Part shown: positions 36,594-45,065 of the stretch, one piece after another
How positions within the stretch are numbered: position 1 is the stretch's first letter
Layout of the letters: every line of letters starts with the position of its first letter
DNA from: Streptomyces soli
GTDB lineage: Bacteria; Actinomycetota; Actinomycetes; Streptomycetales; Streptomycetaceae
NCBI RefSeq assembly: GCF_003999195.1
Contig: NZ_RJVR01000330.1
Coordinates: forward strand, 1 to 63,675
Length of the DNA stretch: 63,675 bases
Direction of reading: 5' to 3'
Made by a program: the position numbers and the translations under genes
Notes under the pieces: model-generated
Seen by the model: only the letters and a program-made list of their open reading frames with translations
What the model was told of the DNA's origin: nothing
The model's database searches: none

Positions 36594-38819
36594 CTATTTT
36601 GCCGCTCCGGATAGACGATGGTCGAGAGCGGTGAATCGGCGACCCGCCGACACCGTACGGACCGCCTGGCCGATGGCCTTGCGCGAGCCGACCAGTACGA
36701 CCAGGCGTTTCGCCCGCGTGACGGCCGTGTAAAGCAGGTTGCGCTGGAGCATCATCCAGGCCCCGGTGGTGACCGGAATCACCACCGCCGGGTACTCGCT
36801 GCCCTGAGAACGGTGGATGGTCACAGCGTAGGCGTGTGCCAGTTCGTCCAGCTCGTCGAAGTCGTACGGAATCTCCTCGTCCTCGTCGGTACGCACGGTC
36901 AGCTTCTGCTCGACGGTGTCCAGCGAGGTGACGACCCCGACCGTGCCGTTGAAGACGCCGTTCGCCCCTTTGTCATAGTTGTTCCTGATCTGGGTGACCT
37001 TGTCGCCGACGCGGAAGACCCGGCCTCCGAAGCGCCGCTCGGGCAGATCGGGGCGGGCGGGGGTGACGGCTTGCTGGAGCAGCCCGTTCAGCACGCCGGC
37101 GCCGGCCGGGCCGCGGTGCATGGGGGCCAGGACCTGGACGTCCCGGCGCGGGTCGAGGCCGAACTTCTGCGGGATGCGGCGGGCCACGACGTCCACGGTG
37201 AGCCGGCCTGCCTCCTCCGAGTCCTCCTCGGCGAAGAGGAAGAAGTCCGGCAGGCCCTGGGTGACCGGGTGGAGCCCCGAGTTGATCCGGTGGGCGTTGG
37301 TGACCACACCGGACTGCTGGGCCTGGCGGAAGATCCGGGTGAGCCGGACCGCCGGGACCGGACCGCCCTCGGCGAGCAGATCCCGCAGCACCTCGCCGGC
37401 ACCGACGCTGGGCAGCTGGTCCACATCCCCGACGAAGAGCAGATGGGCGCCGGGCGGCACCGCCTTGACCAGCTTGTTCGCGAGCAGCAGGTCCAGCATC
37501 GAGGCCTCGTCGACCACCACCAGATCGGCGTCCAGCGGCCGGTCCCGGTCGTACGCGGCGTCCCCGCCCGGCTTCAGCTCCAGCAGCCGGTGCACGGTGG
37601 AGGCCTCGGCCCCGGTCAGCTCCGCCAGCCGCTTGGCGGCCCGCCCGGTGGGCGCGGCCAGCACCACCTTGGCCTTCTTCGCCTGGGCCAGGGCCACCAC
37701 CGACTTCACGGTGAAGGACTTGCCGCAGCCGGGCCCGCCGGTGAGTACGGCGACCTTCTCGGTCAGGGCGAGCCGCACCGCCTGCTGCTGCTCGGGCGCC
37801 AGATCGGCCCCCGTGCGGTCGGCGAGCCAGACCAGCGCCTTGTCCCACTCGACGTCCCGGAAGGCCGGCATCCGGTCCTCGGTACCGCGCAGCAGCCGCA
37901 GCAGCGAGCCGGCCAGCGAGATCTCGGCCCGGTGGAACGGCACCAGGTAGACGGCTCGGATCGGGTCGCCGCCCTCCGGATCGGGGACGGCCTCGCGGAC
38001 CACACCCTCCTCGTCGGCCAGTTCGGCCAGACAGTCGATCACCAGCCCCGCGTCGACCTGCAGCAGCTTCACGGCGTCGGCGAGCAGCCGCTCCTCAGGC
38101 AGGAAGCAGTTCCCACTGTCGGTCGCCTGCGAGAGGGCGTACTGCAGCCCGGCCTTCACCCGCTCGGGGCTGTCGTGCGGTATGCCGACGGCCTGGGCGA
38201 TCCGGTCGGCGGTGAGGAAGCCGATGCCCCAGACATCGGCGGCCAGCCGGTAGGGCTGGTTCTTCACCACTGAGATCGACGAGTCGCCGTAGTTCTTGTA
38301 GATCCGGACCGCAATGGAGGTGGAGACCCCCACCCCCTGAAGGAAGACCATGACCTCCTTGATGGCCTTCTGCTCCTCCCAGGCCGCGCCGATGAGCTTG
38401 GTGCGCTTGGGGCCGAGCCCTGGGACCTCTATGAGGCGCTTGGGCTCGCCCTCGATCACATCGAGGGTGTCGGTGCCGAAGTGCTCCACGATCCGGTCGG
38501 CGATGCGGGGGCCGATGCCCTTGATGAGCCCGGAGCCGAGATACCGGCGAATTCCCTGGATGGTGGCGGGCAGCACCGTCGTGTAGTTCTCGACGGTGAA
38601 CTGCTTGCCGTACTGCGGATGGGAGCCCCAACGGCCCTCCATGCGAAGGGATTCGCCCGGCTGGGCGCCGAGCAGTGCGCCGACGACGGTCAACAGGTCG
38701 CCGCCGCCCCGGCCGGTGTCGACCCGCGCGACCGTGTAGCCGTTGTCCTCGTTCGCGTACGTGATCCGCTCGAGGACGCCAGTCAATTCGACCAACGAAG
38801 GCCGCTGAGACTGATCCAC
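36594..38819 (-). CDS. recD2: RecD2-type ATP-dependent DNA helicase
   Basis: A 741-residue protein. An N-terminal OB-like segment (ITYANEDNGYTVARV) and helix-hairpin-helix repeats (LIKGIGPRIADRIVEHFG; VPGLGPKRTKLI) precede the superfamily 1B motor. The motor has Walker A GGPGCGKSFT, APTGRAAKRL, VVDEASMLD, GDVDQLPSVGAG, LTRIFRQ, and the C-terminal YAVTIHRSQGSEYP and LYTAVTRAK. The N-terminal extension marks it as RecD2, which works without RecBC, a 5'-3' helicase. GTG 38819 is chosen with a GGTGGTGAG stretch before it. Confidence 0.93.
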   Translation of the reverse strand: MDQSQRPSLVELTGVLERITYANEDNGYTVARVDTGRGGGDLLTVVGALLGAQPGESLRMEGRWGSHPQYGKQFTVENYTTVLPATIQGIRRYLGSGLIKGIGPRIADRIVEHFGTDTLDVIEGEPKRLIEVPGLGPKRTKLIGAAWEEQKAIKEVMVFLQGVGVSTSIAVRIYKNYGDSSISVVKNQPYRLAADVWGIGFLTADRIAQAVGIPHDSPERVKAGLQYALSQATDSGNCFLPEERLLADAVKLLQVDAGLVIDCLAELADEEGVVREAVPDPEGGDPIRAVYLVPFHRAEISLAGSLLRLLRGTEDRMPAFRDVEWDKALVWLADRTGADLAPEQQQAVRLALTEKVAVLTGGPGCGKSFTVKSVVALAQAKKAKVVLAAPTGRAAKRLAELTGAEASTVHRLLELKPGGDAAYDRDRPLDADLVVVDEASMLDLLLANKLVKAVPPGAHLLFVGDVDQLPSVGAGEVLRDLLAEGGPVPAVRLTRIFRQAQQSGVVTNAHRINSGLHPVTQGLPDFFLFAEEDSEEAGRLTVDVVARRIPQKFGLDPRRDVQVLAPMHRGPAGAGVLNGLLQQAVTPARPDLPERRFGGRVFRVGDKVTQIRNNYDKGANGVFNGTVGVVTSLDTVEQKLTVRTDEDEEIPYDFDELDELAHAYAVTIHRSQGSEYPAVVIPVTTGAWMMLQRNLLYTAVTRAKRLVVLVGSRKAIGQAVRTVSAGRRFTALDHRLSGAAK

Positions 38820-39064
38820 CTCACCACCCCCCGGTGGCGCAGGCCACGTTGGTTTGGCGACGTGGCATCCGCTCGAAAACACCCTCGAGGACGACCATCT
38901 TGAACTCCCCCACTGTCAGGACCTCCTCCCCCACGCGCCCGCGTCGAAAGAACTGATCCGAAGGTACCGCCGAGCGCCGACAACCCGCTCGGAGCCTGTG
39001 GATAACTCCCCGCGGAAAGGCACGGCAAGGTAACGATCAGGTTTCTGGGTCTTGCCCTCTGCCA
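38820..39064. other. Intergenic region between recD2 and the ribose locus
   Basis: About 245 bp. It separates recD2 from the dead ribose regulator and presumably holds the recD2 promoter. No gene or strong structure is seen besides the operator that follows. Confidence 0.35.
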
Positions 39065-39080
39065 TGTAATCGATTCCACA
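39065..39080. promoter_or_regulatory. LacI-type operator before the rbsR relic
   Basis: TG-t-AATCGATT-c-CA is a palindrome centred on CG (39071-39072) with one mismatched pair, the usual form of LacI-family sites. It lies 13 bp before the GTG of the dead regulator gene. It was probably the autoregulatory site of the ribose operon. Confidence 0.55.
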
Positions 39081-39092
39081 ATGAGGTGGACG

Positions 39093-39605
39093 GTGGCGAG
39101 CATCTAGGACGTGGCATCCCGCGCGGGTGTCTCGGTCGCGACGGTCTCCCGCGTCCTGAACGACCACCCGTCGGTCCGCCCCGACACCCGCACCCGGGTG
39201 CTGGCAGCGGTCACGGAGCTCGGCTACCGGCCGAACGCGGTCGCGCGCTCGCCGCGCACCGACCAGACCCGCACGCTCGGGCTGGTGATCAGCGACGTAC
39301 TCAACCCGTTCTTCACCGAGCTGGCCCGCTCCGTCGAGGCCATGGTCTTCGTCGACCGCTGAATCCCCGGCGTCGGCCCCGAGGTGCCGGTGGTCCGTAC
39401 CGACGGCGGCGACGCCGGCCAGGATCTGGTCGCGCACCTGTACGCGCTCGGCCACCGGCGGCTCGCCATCATCGCGGGCCCGGCGGCGACCACCACCGGC
39501 AGCGAGCGCGTCGAGTCATTCCGCGACGCGCTGCAGGAACACGCACTGCCGCTGCCCGACGACCACATCGGCCAGGGCGACTTCCAGGCCGCCAGCGGCC
39601 ACCGC
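39093..39605 (+). pseudogene. rbsR: Ribose-operon LacI-family repressor, dead
   Basis: From GTG 39093 the frame reads V-A-S-I, then TAG (39105-39107), then DVASRAGVSVATVSRVLNDHPSVRPDTRTRV, a classical LacI HTH. It continues with TLGLVISDVLNPFFTELARSVE. A deletion follows, then VFVDR, TGA (39360-39362), IPGVGPEVPVVRTDGGDAG, LGHRRLAIIAGP and HALPLPDDHIGQGDFQ. The two stops and the deletion of the effector core leave no possible repressor. It runs straight into ribokinase sequence at about 39605. Identity as rbsR rests on the rbsK and rbsD neighbours. Confidence 0.8.
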
Positions 39606-39885
39606 CCGATTCCTGGACCTGTCCACGCCCCCGGACGTCACCCTGGGCGCGGCCGGGGCGCTGGTCGCGGATCCGGCCGGCAACGTACGTATCCCCAGCC
39701 TCCCGGTGAAGGCCGTCGACACGACCGGCGCGGGAGACGCCTTCACCGGCGCCCTGGCCTGGCGGCTGGGCGCGGGCGACGACCTGGAGACAGCGGTGCG
39801 CTTCGCCGTACGGGTCGGGGCGGCCGTCACCAATGCCGGGGCCCAGGAGTCCTTCCCTACCCTGGAAGAGGTAGCAGCTCTGTGA
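39606..39885 (+). pseudogene. rbsK: Ribokinase (PfkB family), C-terminal fragment
   Basis: The frame gives VTLGAAGALVADPAGNVRIP, then the catalytic and anion-hole motif DTTGAGDAFTGALAWRLG and a normal end FPTLEEVAAL before TGA 39883-39885. About two thirds of the protein, including the substrate lid, is missing. Its stop overlaps the GTG of rbsD. The junction with the repressor relic shows that a deletion removed everything between, presumably the ABC transporter genes and most of rbsK. Confidence 0.85.
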
Positions 39886-40271
39886 AGAAGGCCGGAATCC
39901 TCAACCGCCACCTCAGCGGGGCGCTGGCCGTACTCGGCCACACCGATCTGGTGGTGGTCTGCGACGCGGGGCTGCCCATCCCCGAAGGCCCGATCGTCGT
40001 CGACCTGGCCTTCCGGGCCGGGACGCCGTCCTTCGCCGAGGTCTTCGAGGGCCTGCTCGACGAGCTGGTCGTGGAGGGCGCCGTCGCCGCCACGGAGATC
40101 CGGGACGCCAACCCCGGCGCGGCCGCGCTCCTGGACGACCGCTTCCCGGAACTGGAGCTCGTCCCGCACGAGGAGTTCAAAGCCCGCACCCGGGCCGCCC
40201 GGCTCGTCGTACGAACCGGTGAGGCGCGGCCGTACGCGAACGTCATCCTCCGCTGCGGCGTGCCGTTCTGA
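39882..40271 (+). CDS. rbsD: D-ribose pyranase
   Basis: A 129-residue protein, full length for RbsD: VKKAGILNRHLSGALAVLGHTDLVVVCDAGLPIP with the catalytic His, PIVVDLAFRAGTPSF, and the end RTGEARPYANVILRCGVPF. It turns beta-D-ribopyranose into ribofuranose for ribokinase. The GTG at 39882 overlaps the ribokinase stop. It is intact although its regulator, kinase and any transporter are gone, so it is probably silent or about to decay. A hairpin follows. Confidence 0.93.
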   Translation: MKKAGILNRHLSGALAVLGHTDLVVVCDAGLPIPEGPIVVDLAFRAGTPSFAEVFEGLLDELVVEGAVAATEIRDANPGAAALLDDRFPELELVPHEEFKARTRAARLVVRTGEARPYANVILRCGVPF

Positions 40272-40289
40272 GGCGAGCCGTGGGCCTGG

Positions 40290-40323
40290 CGACCGGCCTC
40301 GTACATCCTTACGGGGCCGGTCG
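40290..40323. terminator. 9-bp hairpin after rbsD
   Basis: cgaccggcc (40290-40298) pairs exactly with ggccggtcg (40315-40323), 19 bp after the rbsD stop. Confidence 0.6.
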
Positions 40324-40361
40324 GCAGGACGAGCGGGCGTTTGGCGCGTACCGTCCGGAAC

Positions 40362-40763
40362 ATGACCGACCGACCGCTGAAGGACGAGGTGCTGGACGAG
40401 CTGGGTGACGACCGGCTCCAGGAGATCGCCGGGCTGCTCCATAGCGACGCCGACACCGCGCGGCACGTCGTGAACGGCTCGGTCGCCTCGCTGACCGGTG
40501 TACTGACCGACGACTCCCTGACCCCCGGCGGCACGGCCGAGCTCTGCCAGGCCATCGCCCAGGCCGCCATGGAGCCCGAACCGCACCACGGTGCCGTCTC
40601 GGCCGGGGGTGGTCTGGTGGCCGCGGTGCTCGGCAAGGTGGCCGACCCGGCGGCGAAGGCGGTGGCCAAGCGGCAGGGGCTGCCGGTGGAGGCGGTCGCG
40701 GGGGCGCTGGAGATCGTCGTCCCGGTGACGGCGACCGTGCTGGCCCGGCGCGCCCGCGCGTAG
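40362..40763 (+). CDS. DUF937-like small protein
   Basis: A 133-residue protein starting MTDRPLKDEVLDELGDDRLQEIAGLL, with repeated Ala/Gly/Val helices and a Lys-Val-Ala-Asp-Pro segment. It resembles the DUF937/YidB-type proteins of actinomycetes, for which no firm function is known. ATG 40362 is chosen; a TTG at 40341 is the alternative. A strong terminator follows. Confidence 0.65.
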   Translation: MTDRPLKDEVLDELGDDRLQEIAGLLHSDADTARHVVNGSVASLTGVLTDDSLTPGGTAELCQAIAQAAMEPEPHHGAVSAGGGLVAAVLGKVADPAAKAVAKRQGLPVEAVAGALEIVVPVTATVLARRARA

Positions 40764-40809
40764 GCCCTGTCCCGCTGCGTCCCCTGCCCTGCTTCCCCAG
40801 GGCAGGCGA

Positions 40810-40835
40810 AAGGGGTCCGGCAAGCCGGACCCCTT
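40810..40835. terminator. Perfect 12-bp hairpin terminator
   Basis: aaggggtccggc (40810-40821) pairs with gccggacccctt (40824-40835) around an AA loop, 47 bp after the DUF937-like gene. Confidence 0.85.
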
Positions 40836-40894
40836 AAGCGTTCCCTCCCCTTACGGTGCCCCGAGCCCCCCTCCGGCCACCGCGTTTCCCCCCA

Positions 40895-40932
40895 TCATCA
40901 GGCCCCTGCGAGCCCCCTCCGGGGCCTGATGA
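40895..40932. terminator. 12-bp hairpin for the opposite strand
   Basis: tcatcaggcccc (40895-40906) pairs exactly with ggggcctgatga (40921-40932) across 14 nt. It lies 64 bp beyond the end of the leftward isomerase gene and probably ends the LacI-controlled operon. Confidence 0.75.
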
Positions 40933-40995
40933 CATGTACGACCCACGTCCACGCAAGAAGGTTGCACGGTTCGCGAAAGAAATTTGAAAAACTTC

Positions 40996-41844
40996 TCAGA
41001 AAACGTGCCGGACGTATCTGTCGGCGATCTCGGCGAGCGCCTCGGTGCCCTCTTTCGCCCACAACCTGGGGTTGAAGATCTCCACTTCGATCGCCCCGTC
41101 GAAGCCGGTGGCGTCCACTCGTTCGCGGTACCAGCGCAGGTCGATGCTGCCGTCACCGAGCTGGCCACGGCCGAGCAGCACCCCCTCCGGGAGCGGGGTG
41201 ATCCAGTCCGCGACCTGGAAGGACGCGATCCGGCCGGCCGCCCCCGCCCGGTCGATCAGCGCGCCCACCTGGTCGTCCCACCAGATGTGGTACGTGTCCA
41301 CGACCACGCCCACCTGCTCGGCCGGGAAGCGCTCGGCGATGTCCAGCGCCTGGCCGAGCGTGGAGATCACGCACCGGTCCGAGGCGTACATCGGGTGTAG
41401 CGGCTCGATCGCCAGCCGTACGCCGCGCTCGCCCGCGTACGGCGCGAGTTCCGTGATGGCGTCGGCGACGCGCGCGCGCGCGGCGGCGATGTCGCGGTCA
41501 CCGGCCGGCAGGCCGCCGGAGACCAGGACCAGGGTGTCGGTGCCGAGGGTGGCGGCCTCCTCGATGGCGGTGCGGTTGTCCGCCAGGGCCGCCTTGCGAT
41601 CGTCCGGGTCGGCGGCGGTGAAGAAGCCGCCCCGGCAGAGCGAGGTCACGGTCAGACCGGCGTCGCGCACCAGCTTCGCCGCCGCCTCGACGCCGTACTC
41701 CTGGACGGGGGCGCGCCACAGGCCGATGCCGGTGATGCCGAGGGCGGTGACGCCCTGGACCAGGGCGGGGATGGAGAGCTGCCTGACCGTCTCCTGGTTG
41801 ACGCTGAGCCGAGTCGGACCCGCGTTGTCAGTGGTCACTGTCAC
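40996..41844 (-). CDS. Sugar phosphate isomerase/epimerase (TIM barrel)
   Basis: A 282-residue xylose-isomerase-like TIM barrel protein. Metal-binding acidic and His residues sit in VRLAIEPLHPMY, VGVVVDTYHIWWDD, FQVADWITP and GAIEVEIFNPRLW. It starts at GTG 41844, which overlaps the stop of the DUF993 gene (GTGA). It is the last gene of a three-gene coupled operon under the AAGCGCTT operators. It may isomerise a sugar or keto-sugar made by the Gfo/Idh oxidoreductase. Substrate unknown. Confidence 0.85.
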   Translation of the reverse strand: MTVTTDNAGPTRLSVNQETVRQLSIPALVQGVTALGITGIGLWRAPVQEYGVEAAAKLVRDAGLTVTSLCRGGFFTAADPDDRKAALADNRTAIEEAATLGTDTLVLVSGGLPAGDRDIAAARARVADAITELAPYAGERGVRLAIEPLHPMYASDRCVISTLGQALDIAERFPAEQVGVVVDTYHIWWDDQVGALIDRAGAAGRIASFQVADWITPLPEGVLLGRGQLGDGSIDLRWYRERVDATGFDGAIEVEIFNPRLWAKEGTEALAEIADRYVRHVF

Positions 41845-42998
41845 ACTCCGTATACGGAGAGGAGATTGCGGACTCGGGATTCGGCGAGCACCGGGTCGGG
41901 GAACAGGCCGATGCGGTCGGCGAGTTCGTAGGCCCGGGCCAGGTGCGGGAGGGAGCGTGCCGATTGCAGACCACCGACCATCGTGAAGTGCGACTGATGG
42001 CCGGACAGCCAGGCGAGGAAGACGACGCCTGTCTTGTAGTAGCGGGTGGGGGTGCCGAACAGGTGCCGGGACAGCTCGACGGTGGGGTCGAGCAAGGCCC
42101 GGAAGCCGTCCTTGTCACCGGTGTCGAGCGTGCGCACCGCCTCCGCGGCGAGGGGGGCCAGGGGATCGAAGATGCCGAGCAGGGCGTGGCTGAAGCCCTG
42201 CTCGTCGCCCGCAATCAGCTCGGGGTAGTTGAAGTCGTCCCCGGTATAGCAGCGCACACCCCTGGGCAGGCGGCGGCGGACGTCGATCTCGCGCTCGGCG
42301 TCGAGGAGGGAGATCTTGATGCCGTCGACCTTGTCCGGGTGGGCTGCGACGACCTCCAGGAAGGTGTCGGTCGCCGCATCCAGGTCTTCGCTGCCCCAGT
42401 AGCCCGTGAGCGCCGGGTCGAACATCGGGCCCAGCCAGTGCAGGATCACCGGCTCGGCGGACCGGCGCAGGAGGTGGCCGTAGACCTCCAGGTAGTCCTC
42501 GGGGCCCCTGGCGAGCGCGGCGAGGGCGCGGCTCGCCATGAGGATGGCCTGCGAGCCGGACTCCTCGACGACGGCGAGCTGTTCCTCGTAGGCCTTGATG
42601 ACCTCGGTGAGGGTGGTCGCCGGTGCGCTGAGCTGGTCGGTGCCGACACCGCAGGCGATGCGGCCGCCGACCGCCCTCGCCTCGGCGGACGAGCGGCGGA
42701 TCAACTCGGCCGCGCCCGCCCAGTCCAGGCCCATGCCGCGCTGCGCGGTGTCCATCGCCTCAGCCACGCCCAGGCCGTGCGACCAGAGGTGGCGGCGGAA
42801 GGCCAGGGTGGCGTCCCAGTCCACGGCCGCCGGCACGTCGGGGGCGCTGCGGAAGGGGTCGGCGACGACGTGGGCGGCCGAATAGACGATGCGGCTGCGG
42901 AGTGCGCCTTCGGCTCCATACGTGACGGGGGCGGTGCGCGGTTTGTACGCGTACAGCTCGCCCTGCGTGTCGGGGAGGAGGAGCGGTTTCGCGGTCAC
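41841..42998 (-). CDS. DUF993, dihydrodipicolinate-synthase-like protein
   Basis: A 385-residue protein of the DUF993 family, related to DapA-type aldolases: ALRSRIVYSAAHVVADPF, RHLWSHGLGVAEAMDTAQRGMGLDW, IACGVGTDQL, ILHWLGPMFDPALTGYWGS, and VDGIKISLLDAE with a likely Schiff-base Lys. GTG 42998 overlaps the stop of the Gfo/Idh gene and its own stop overlaps the isomerase start. It probably cleaves or forms a C-C bond in a sugar acid pathway. I know of no characterised member. Confidence 0.8.
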   Translation of the reverse strand: MTAKPLLLPDTQGELYAYKPRTAPVTYGAEGALRSRIVYSAAHVVADPFRSAPDVPAAVDWDATLAFRRHLWSHGLGVAEAMDTAQRGMGLDWAGAAELIRRSSAEARAVGGRIACGVGTDQLSAPATTLTEVIKAYEEQLAVVEESGSQAILMASRALAALARGPEDYLEVYGHLLRRSAEPVILHWLGPMFDPALTGYWGSEDLDAATDTFLEVVAAHPDKVDGIKISLLDAEREIDVRRRLPRGVRCYTGDDFNYPELIAGDEQGFSHALLGIFDPLAPLAAEAVRTLDTGDKDGFRALLDPTVELSRHLFGTPTRYYKTGVVFLAWLSGHQSHFTMVGGLQSARSLPHLARAYELADRIGLFPDPVLAESRVRNLLSVYGV

Positions 42999-44161
42999 AG
43001 GGACAGCTCCGGTACATCGAGGCGGCTGCCCTCGGCGGAGGACTTCAGGCCCAGTTCGGCGAGCTGTACGCCGCGGGCACCGGTCAGCAGGTCCCAGGTG
43101 TAGGGCTCGTCCCGGTGGACGTGGCGCAGGAAGAGCTCCCATTGCGCCTTGAAGCCGTTCGTGAAGCCCTCGTCCCCGGTGTTGTCCGGGACCTCCTGCC
43201 ACTGGTCGCGGAACGCCTCGGTCGCCGGAATGTCCGGGTTCCAGACCGGCTTGGGGGTGGCGGAGCGGTGCTGCACGCGGCAGTTGCGCAGGCCGGCCAC
43301 GGCCGAGCCGTGCGTGCCGTCGACCTGGAACTCGACGAGCTCGTCGCGGTTGACGCGGACGGCCCAGGAGGAGTTGATCTGGGCGACCGCGCCGCCCTCG
43401 AGCTCGAAGATGCCGTACGCGGAGTCGTCGGCGGTCGCGTCGTACGGCTTGCCCTGCTCGTCCCAGCGCTGCGGGATGTGCGTGGCGGTGAGCGCCTGCA
43501 CGGTGCGGATCCGGCCGAACAGCTCGTTCAGCACATACTCCCAGTGCGGGAACATGTCGACGACGATGCCCCCGCCGCCCTCGGCGCGGTAGTTCCAGGA
43601 CGGGCGCTGGGCGGACTGCCAGTCGCCCTCGAAGACCCAGTAGCCGAACTCACCGCGGATGGAAAGGATCTGCCCGAAGAACCCGCCGTCGATGAGCCGC
43701 CTGAGCTTGAGGAGGCCGGGGAGGAAGAGCTTGTCCTGCACGACCCCGTGCTTGATGCCTGCGGCGGTGGCGAGGCGGGCGAGGTCGAGGGCGCCGTCGA
43801 GGCCGGTGGCAATGGGCTTCTCCGTGTAGATGTGCTTGCCGGCGGCGATGGCCTTGCGGATCGCGTTCTCGCGGGCGGCGGTTACCTGGGCGTCGAAGTA
43901 GATGTCGACGGTCGGGTCGGCGAGGACGGCGTCCAGGTCGGTGGAGACCAGGGACGGGTCGAGTGCGTGCTTGTCCGCGAGCGCGCGAAGGGCGTGTTCG
44001 CGGCGGCCGAGGAGGATCGGCTCCGGCCACAGCGTCGTGCCGTCGCCCAGGTCGAGCCCGCCCTCCTCGCGGATCGCGAGGATCGAACGGACGAGGTGCT
44101 GGCGGTATCCCATGCGGCCGGTCACGCCGTTCATGGCGATCCGCACTGTCTTGCGTGTCAC
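42995..44161 (-). CDS. Gfo/Idh/MocA-family oxidoreductase
   Basis: A 388-residue NAD(P)-dependent sugar dehydrogenase. The N-terminal Rossmann motif is unusual (MNGVTGRMGYRQHLVRSI), then the EKPIA motif (YTEKPIATGLDGAL) with the conserved Lys, and VVQDKLFLPGLLKLRRL, then the C-terminal sheet domain with DMFPHWEYVL supplying the usual His. GTG 44161 follows GAGAGGAA. First gene of the coupled trio, 45 bp downstream of an AAGCGCTT operator. It likely oxidises a sugar or cyclitol. Confidence 0.88.
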   Translation of the reverse strand: MTRKTVRIAMNGVTGRMGYRQHLVRSILAIREEGGLDLGDGTTLWPEPILLGRREHALRALADKHALDPSLVSTDLDAVLADPTVDIYFDAQVTAARENAIRKAIAAGKHIYTEKPIATGLDGALDLARLATAAGIKHGVVQDKLFLPGLLKLRRLIDGGFFGQILSIRGEFGYWVFEGDWQSAQRPSWNYRAEGGGGIVVDMFPHWEYVLNELFGRIRTVQALTATHIPQRWDEQGKPYDATADDSAYGIFELEGGAVAQINSSWAVRVNRDELVEFQVDGTHGSAVAGLRNCRVQHRSATPKPVWNPDIPATEAFRDQWQEVPDNTGDEGFTNGFKAQWELFLRHVHRDEPYTWDLLTGARGVQLAELGLKSSAEGSRLDVPELSL

Positions 44162-44205
44162 GTGGGGTTCCTCTCGATCGACCGGCCGCGCGTACGATTC
44201 CCAAT

Positions 44206-44219
44206 AGCAAGCGCTTTCT
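44206..44219. promoter_or_regulatory. LacI operator 1 (AGCAAGCGCTTTCT)
   Basis: The AAGCGCTT core (44209-44216) is the same palindrome as at 44278 and 46731. It lies just before the Gfo/Idh start and is a probable site for the LacI protein encoded at 46897. Confidence 0.7.
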
Positions 44220-44275
44220 CGCTGCTCAGCGTAGCTGGAGTCGAATGAGTTCGACAAGGGTGCGGGCGGGGTGAC

Positions 44276-44287
44276 GTAAGCGCTTGC
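44276..44287. promoter_or_regulatory. LacI operator 2 (GTAAGCGCTTGC)
   Basis: A 12-mer identical to operator 3 at 46729-46740. Its core is centred 69 bp from that of operator 1. Two sites in this promoter region suggest cooperative binding or looping. Confidence 0.7.
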
Positions 44288-44340
44288 CGCTTCGCGGGTG
44301 GCCCGGGGCGCCTGGGGTTCCCTGGTCCGGGGCAGTGCCG

Positions 44341-45065
44341 CTACTCGCCGCCGTACGGAAGCGTCGTGCCGTCGAGGGCGTACTCGTCGCGTCGGCCGCG
44401 CATGCCGTAGCCGGAGCGGCGGGAGGGGGTTGTCGCGGTGACGGTCGCCTCGGTGAGGTGGGTCTGGTCGGCGAAGGCGAGAGCCGTGAGGTGTTCCCCG
44501 GTGCGGTGGGCGGCGGCGAGAGGGCCGGCGCGCCAAGGGGCTTGCCAGGTCCGGGCCTTGGGGGCCACGGGGCGGGCGGCGGCGTGGTGGAAGTCGAGAA
44601 GGGGCTTGGGGTCGCCGGCCGCCGAGGCCTCGCGGAGGGGGAGGTAGCCCTCCATGGCCAGGTCGCGGCGGCGGCGGGCGGCCCGCTCGTCGACCGGGGT
44701 GCGGCGGCGCGGGCGTAGTCGTCCGGGTTGGCGAGGACGGCGGCCGGGAAGGTGAAGACGGCGTCGCCTGCTTCGGGAAGGCCGGAGTTCTCCATGAGTA
44801 CGGTGACACGGAGGTCGTCGCCCTGCACCATGCGGTGGACGGTGCCGGGGGTGAACCAGACCAGGGCACCGGGTTCCAGCGGAGTGTCGCGGTGGCCGTC
44901 GGCGACGGTCAGGGTCTGGATGGCGCCGCGGCCGCCGGTCACGACGTACGCCTCCGTACAGGCGAGATGCATGTGCGGGCTGCCACCGCAGAGGCCGTCG
45001 GCGGCTTCCCATTCGTACGGACGCAGGTGGGAGAGGCCGATGGCGCCGGGCAGTGGCGGGGTCAC
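44341..45065 (-). pseudogene. Cupin-domain protein, frameshifted
   Basis: From GTG 45065 the frame reads VTPPLPGAIGLSHLRPYEWEAADGLCGGS, then the cupin motif PHMHLACTEAYVVTGGRGAIQ and GALVWFTPGTVHRMVQGDD. Near 44710 the frame shifts; the continuation is LPLREASAAGDPKPLLDFHHAAA down to the stop at 44341. The gene start overlaps the stop of the PmoA-like gene. The cupin half would fold, but the C-terminal half is out of frame. It may be a real pseudogene or a sequencing error. Confidence 0.65.
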
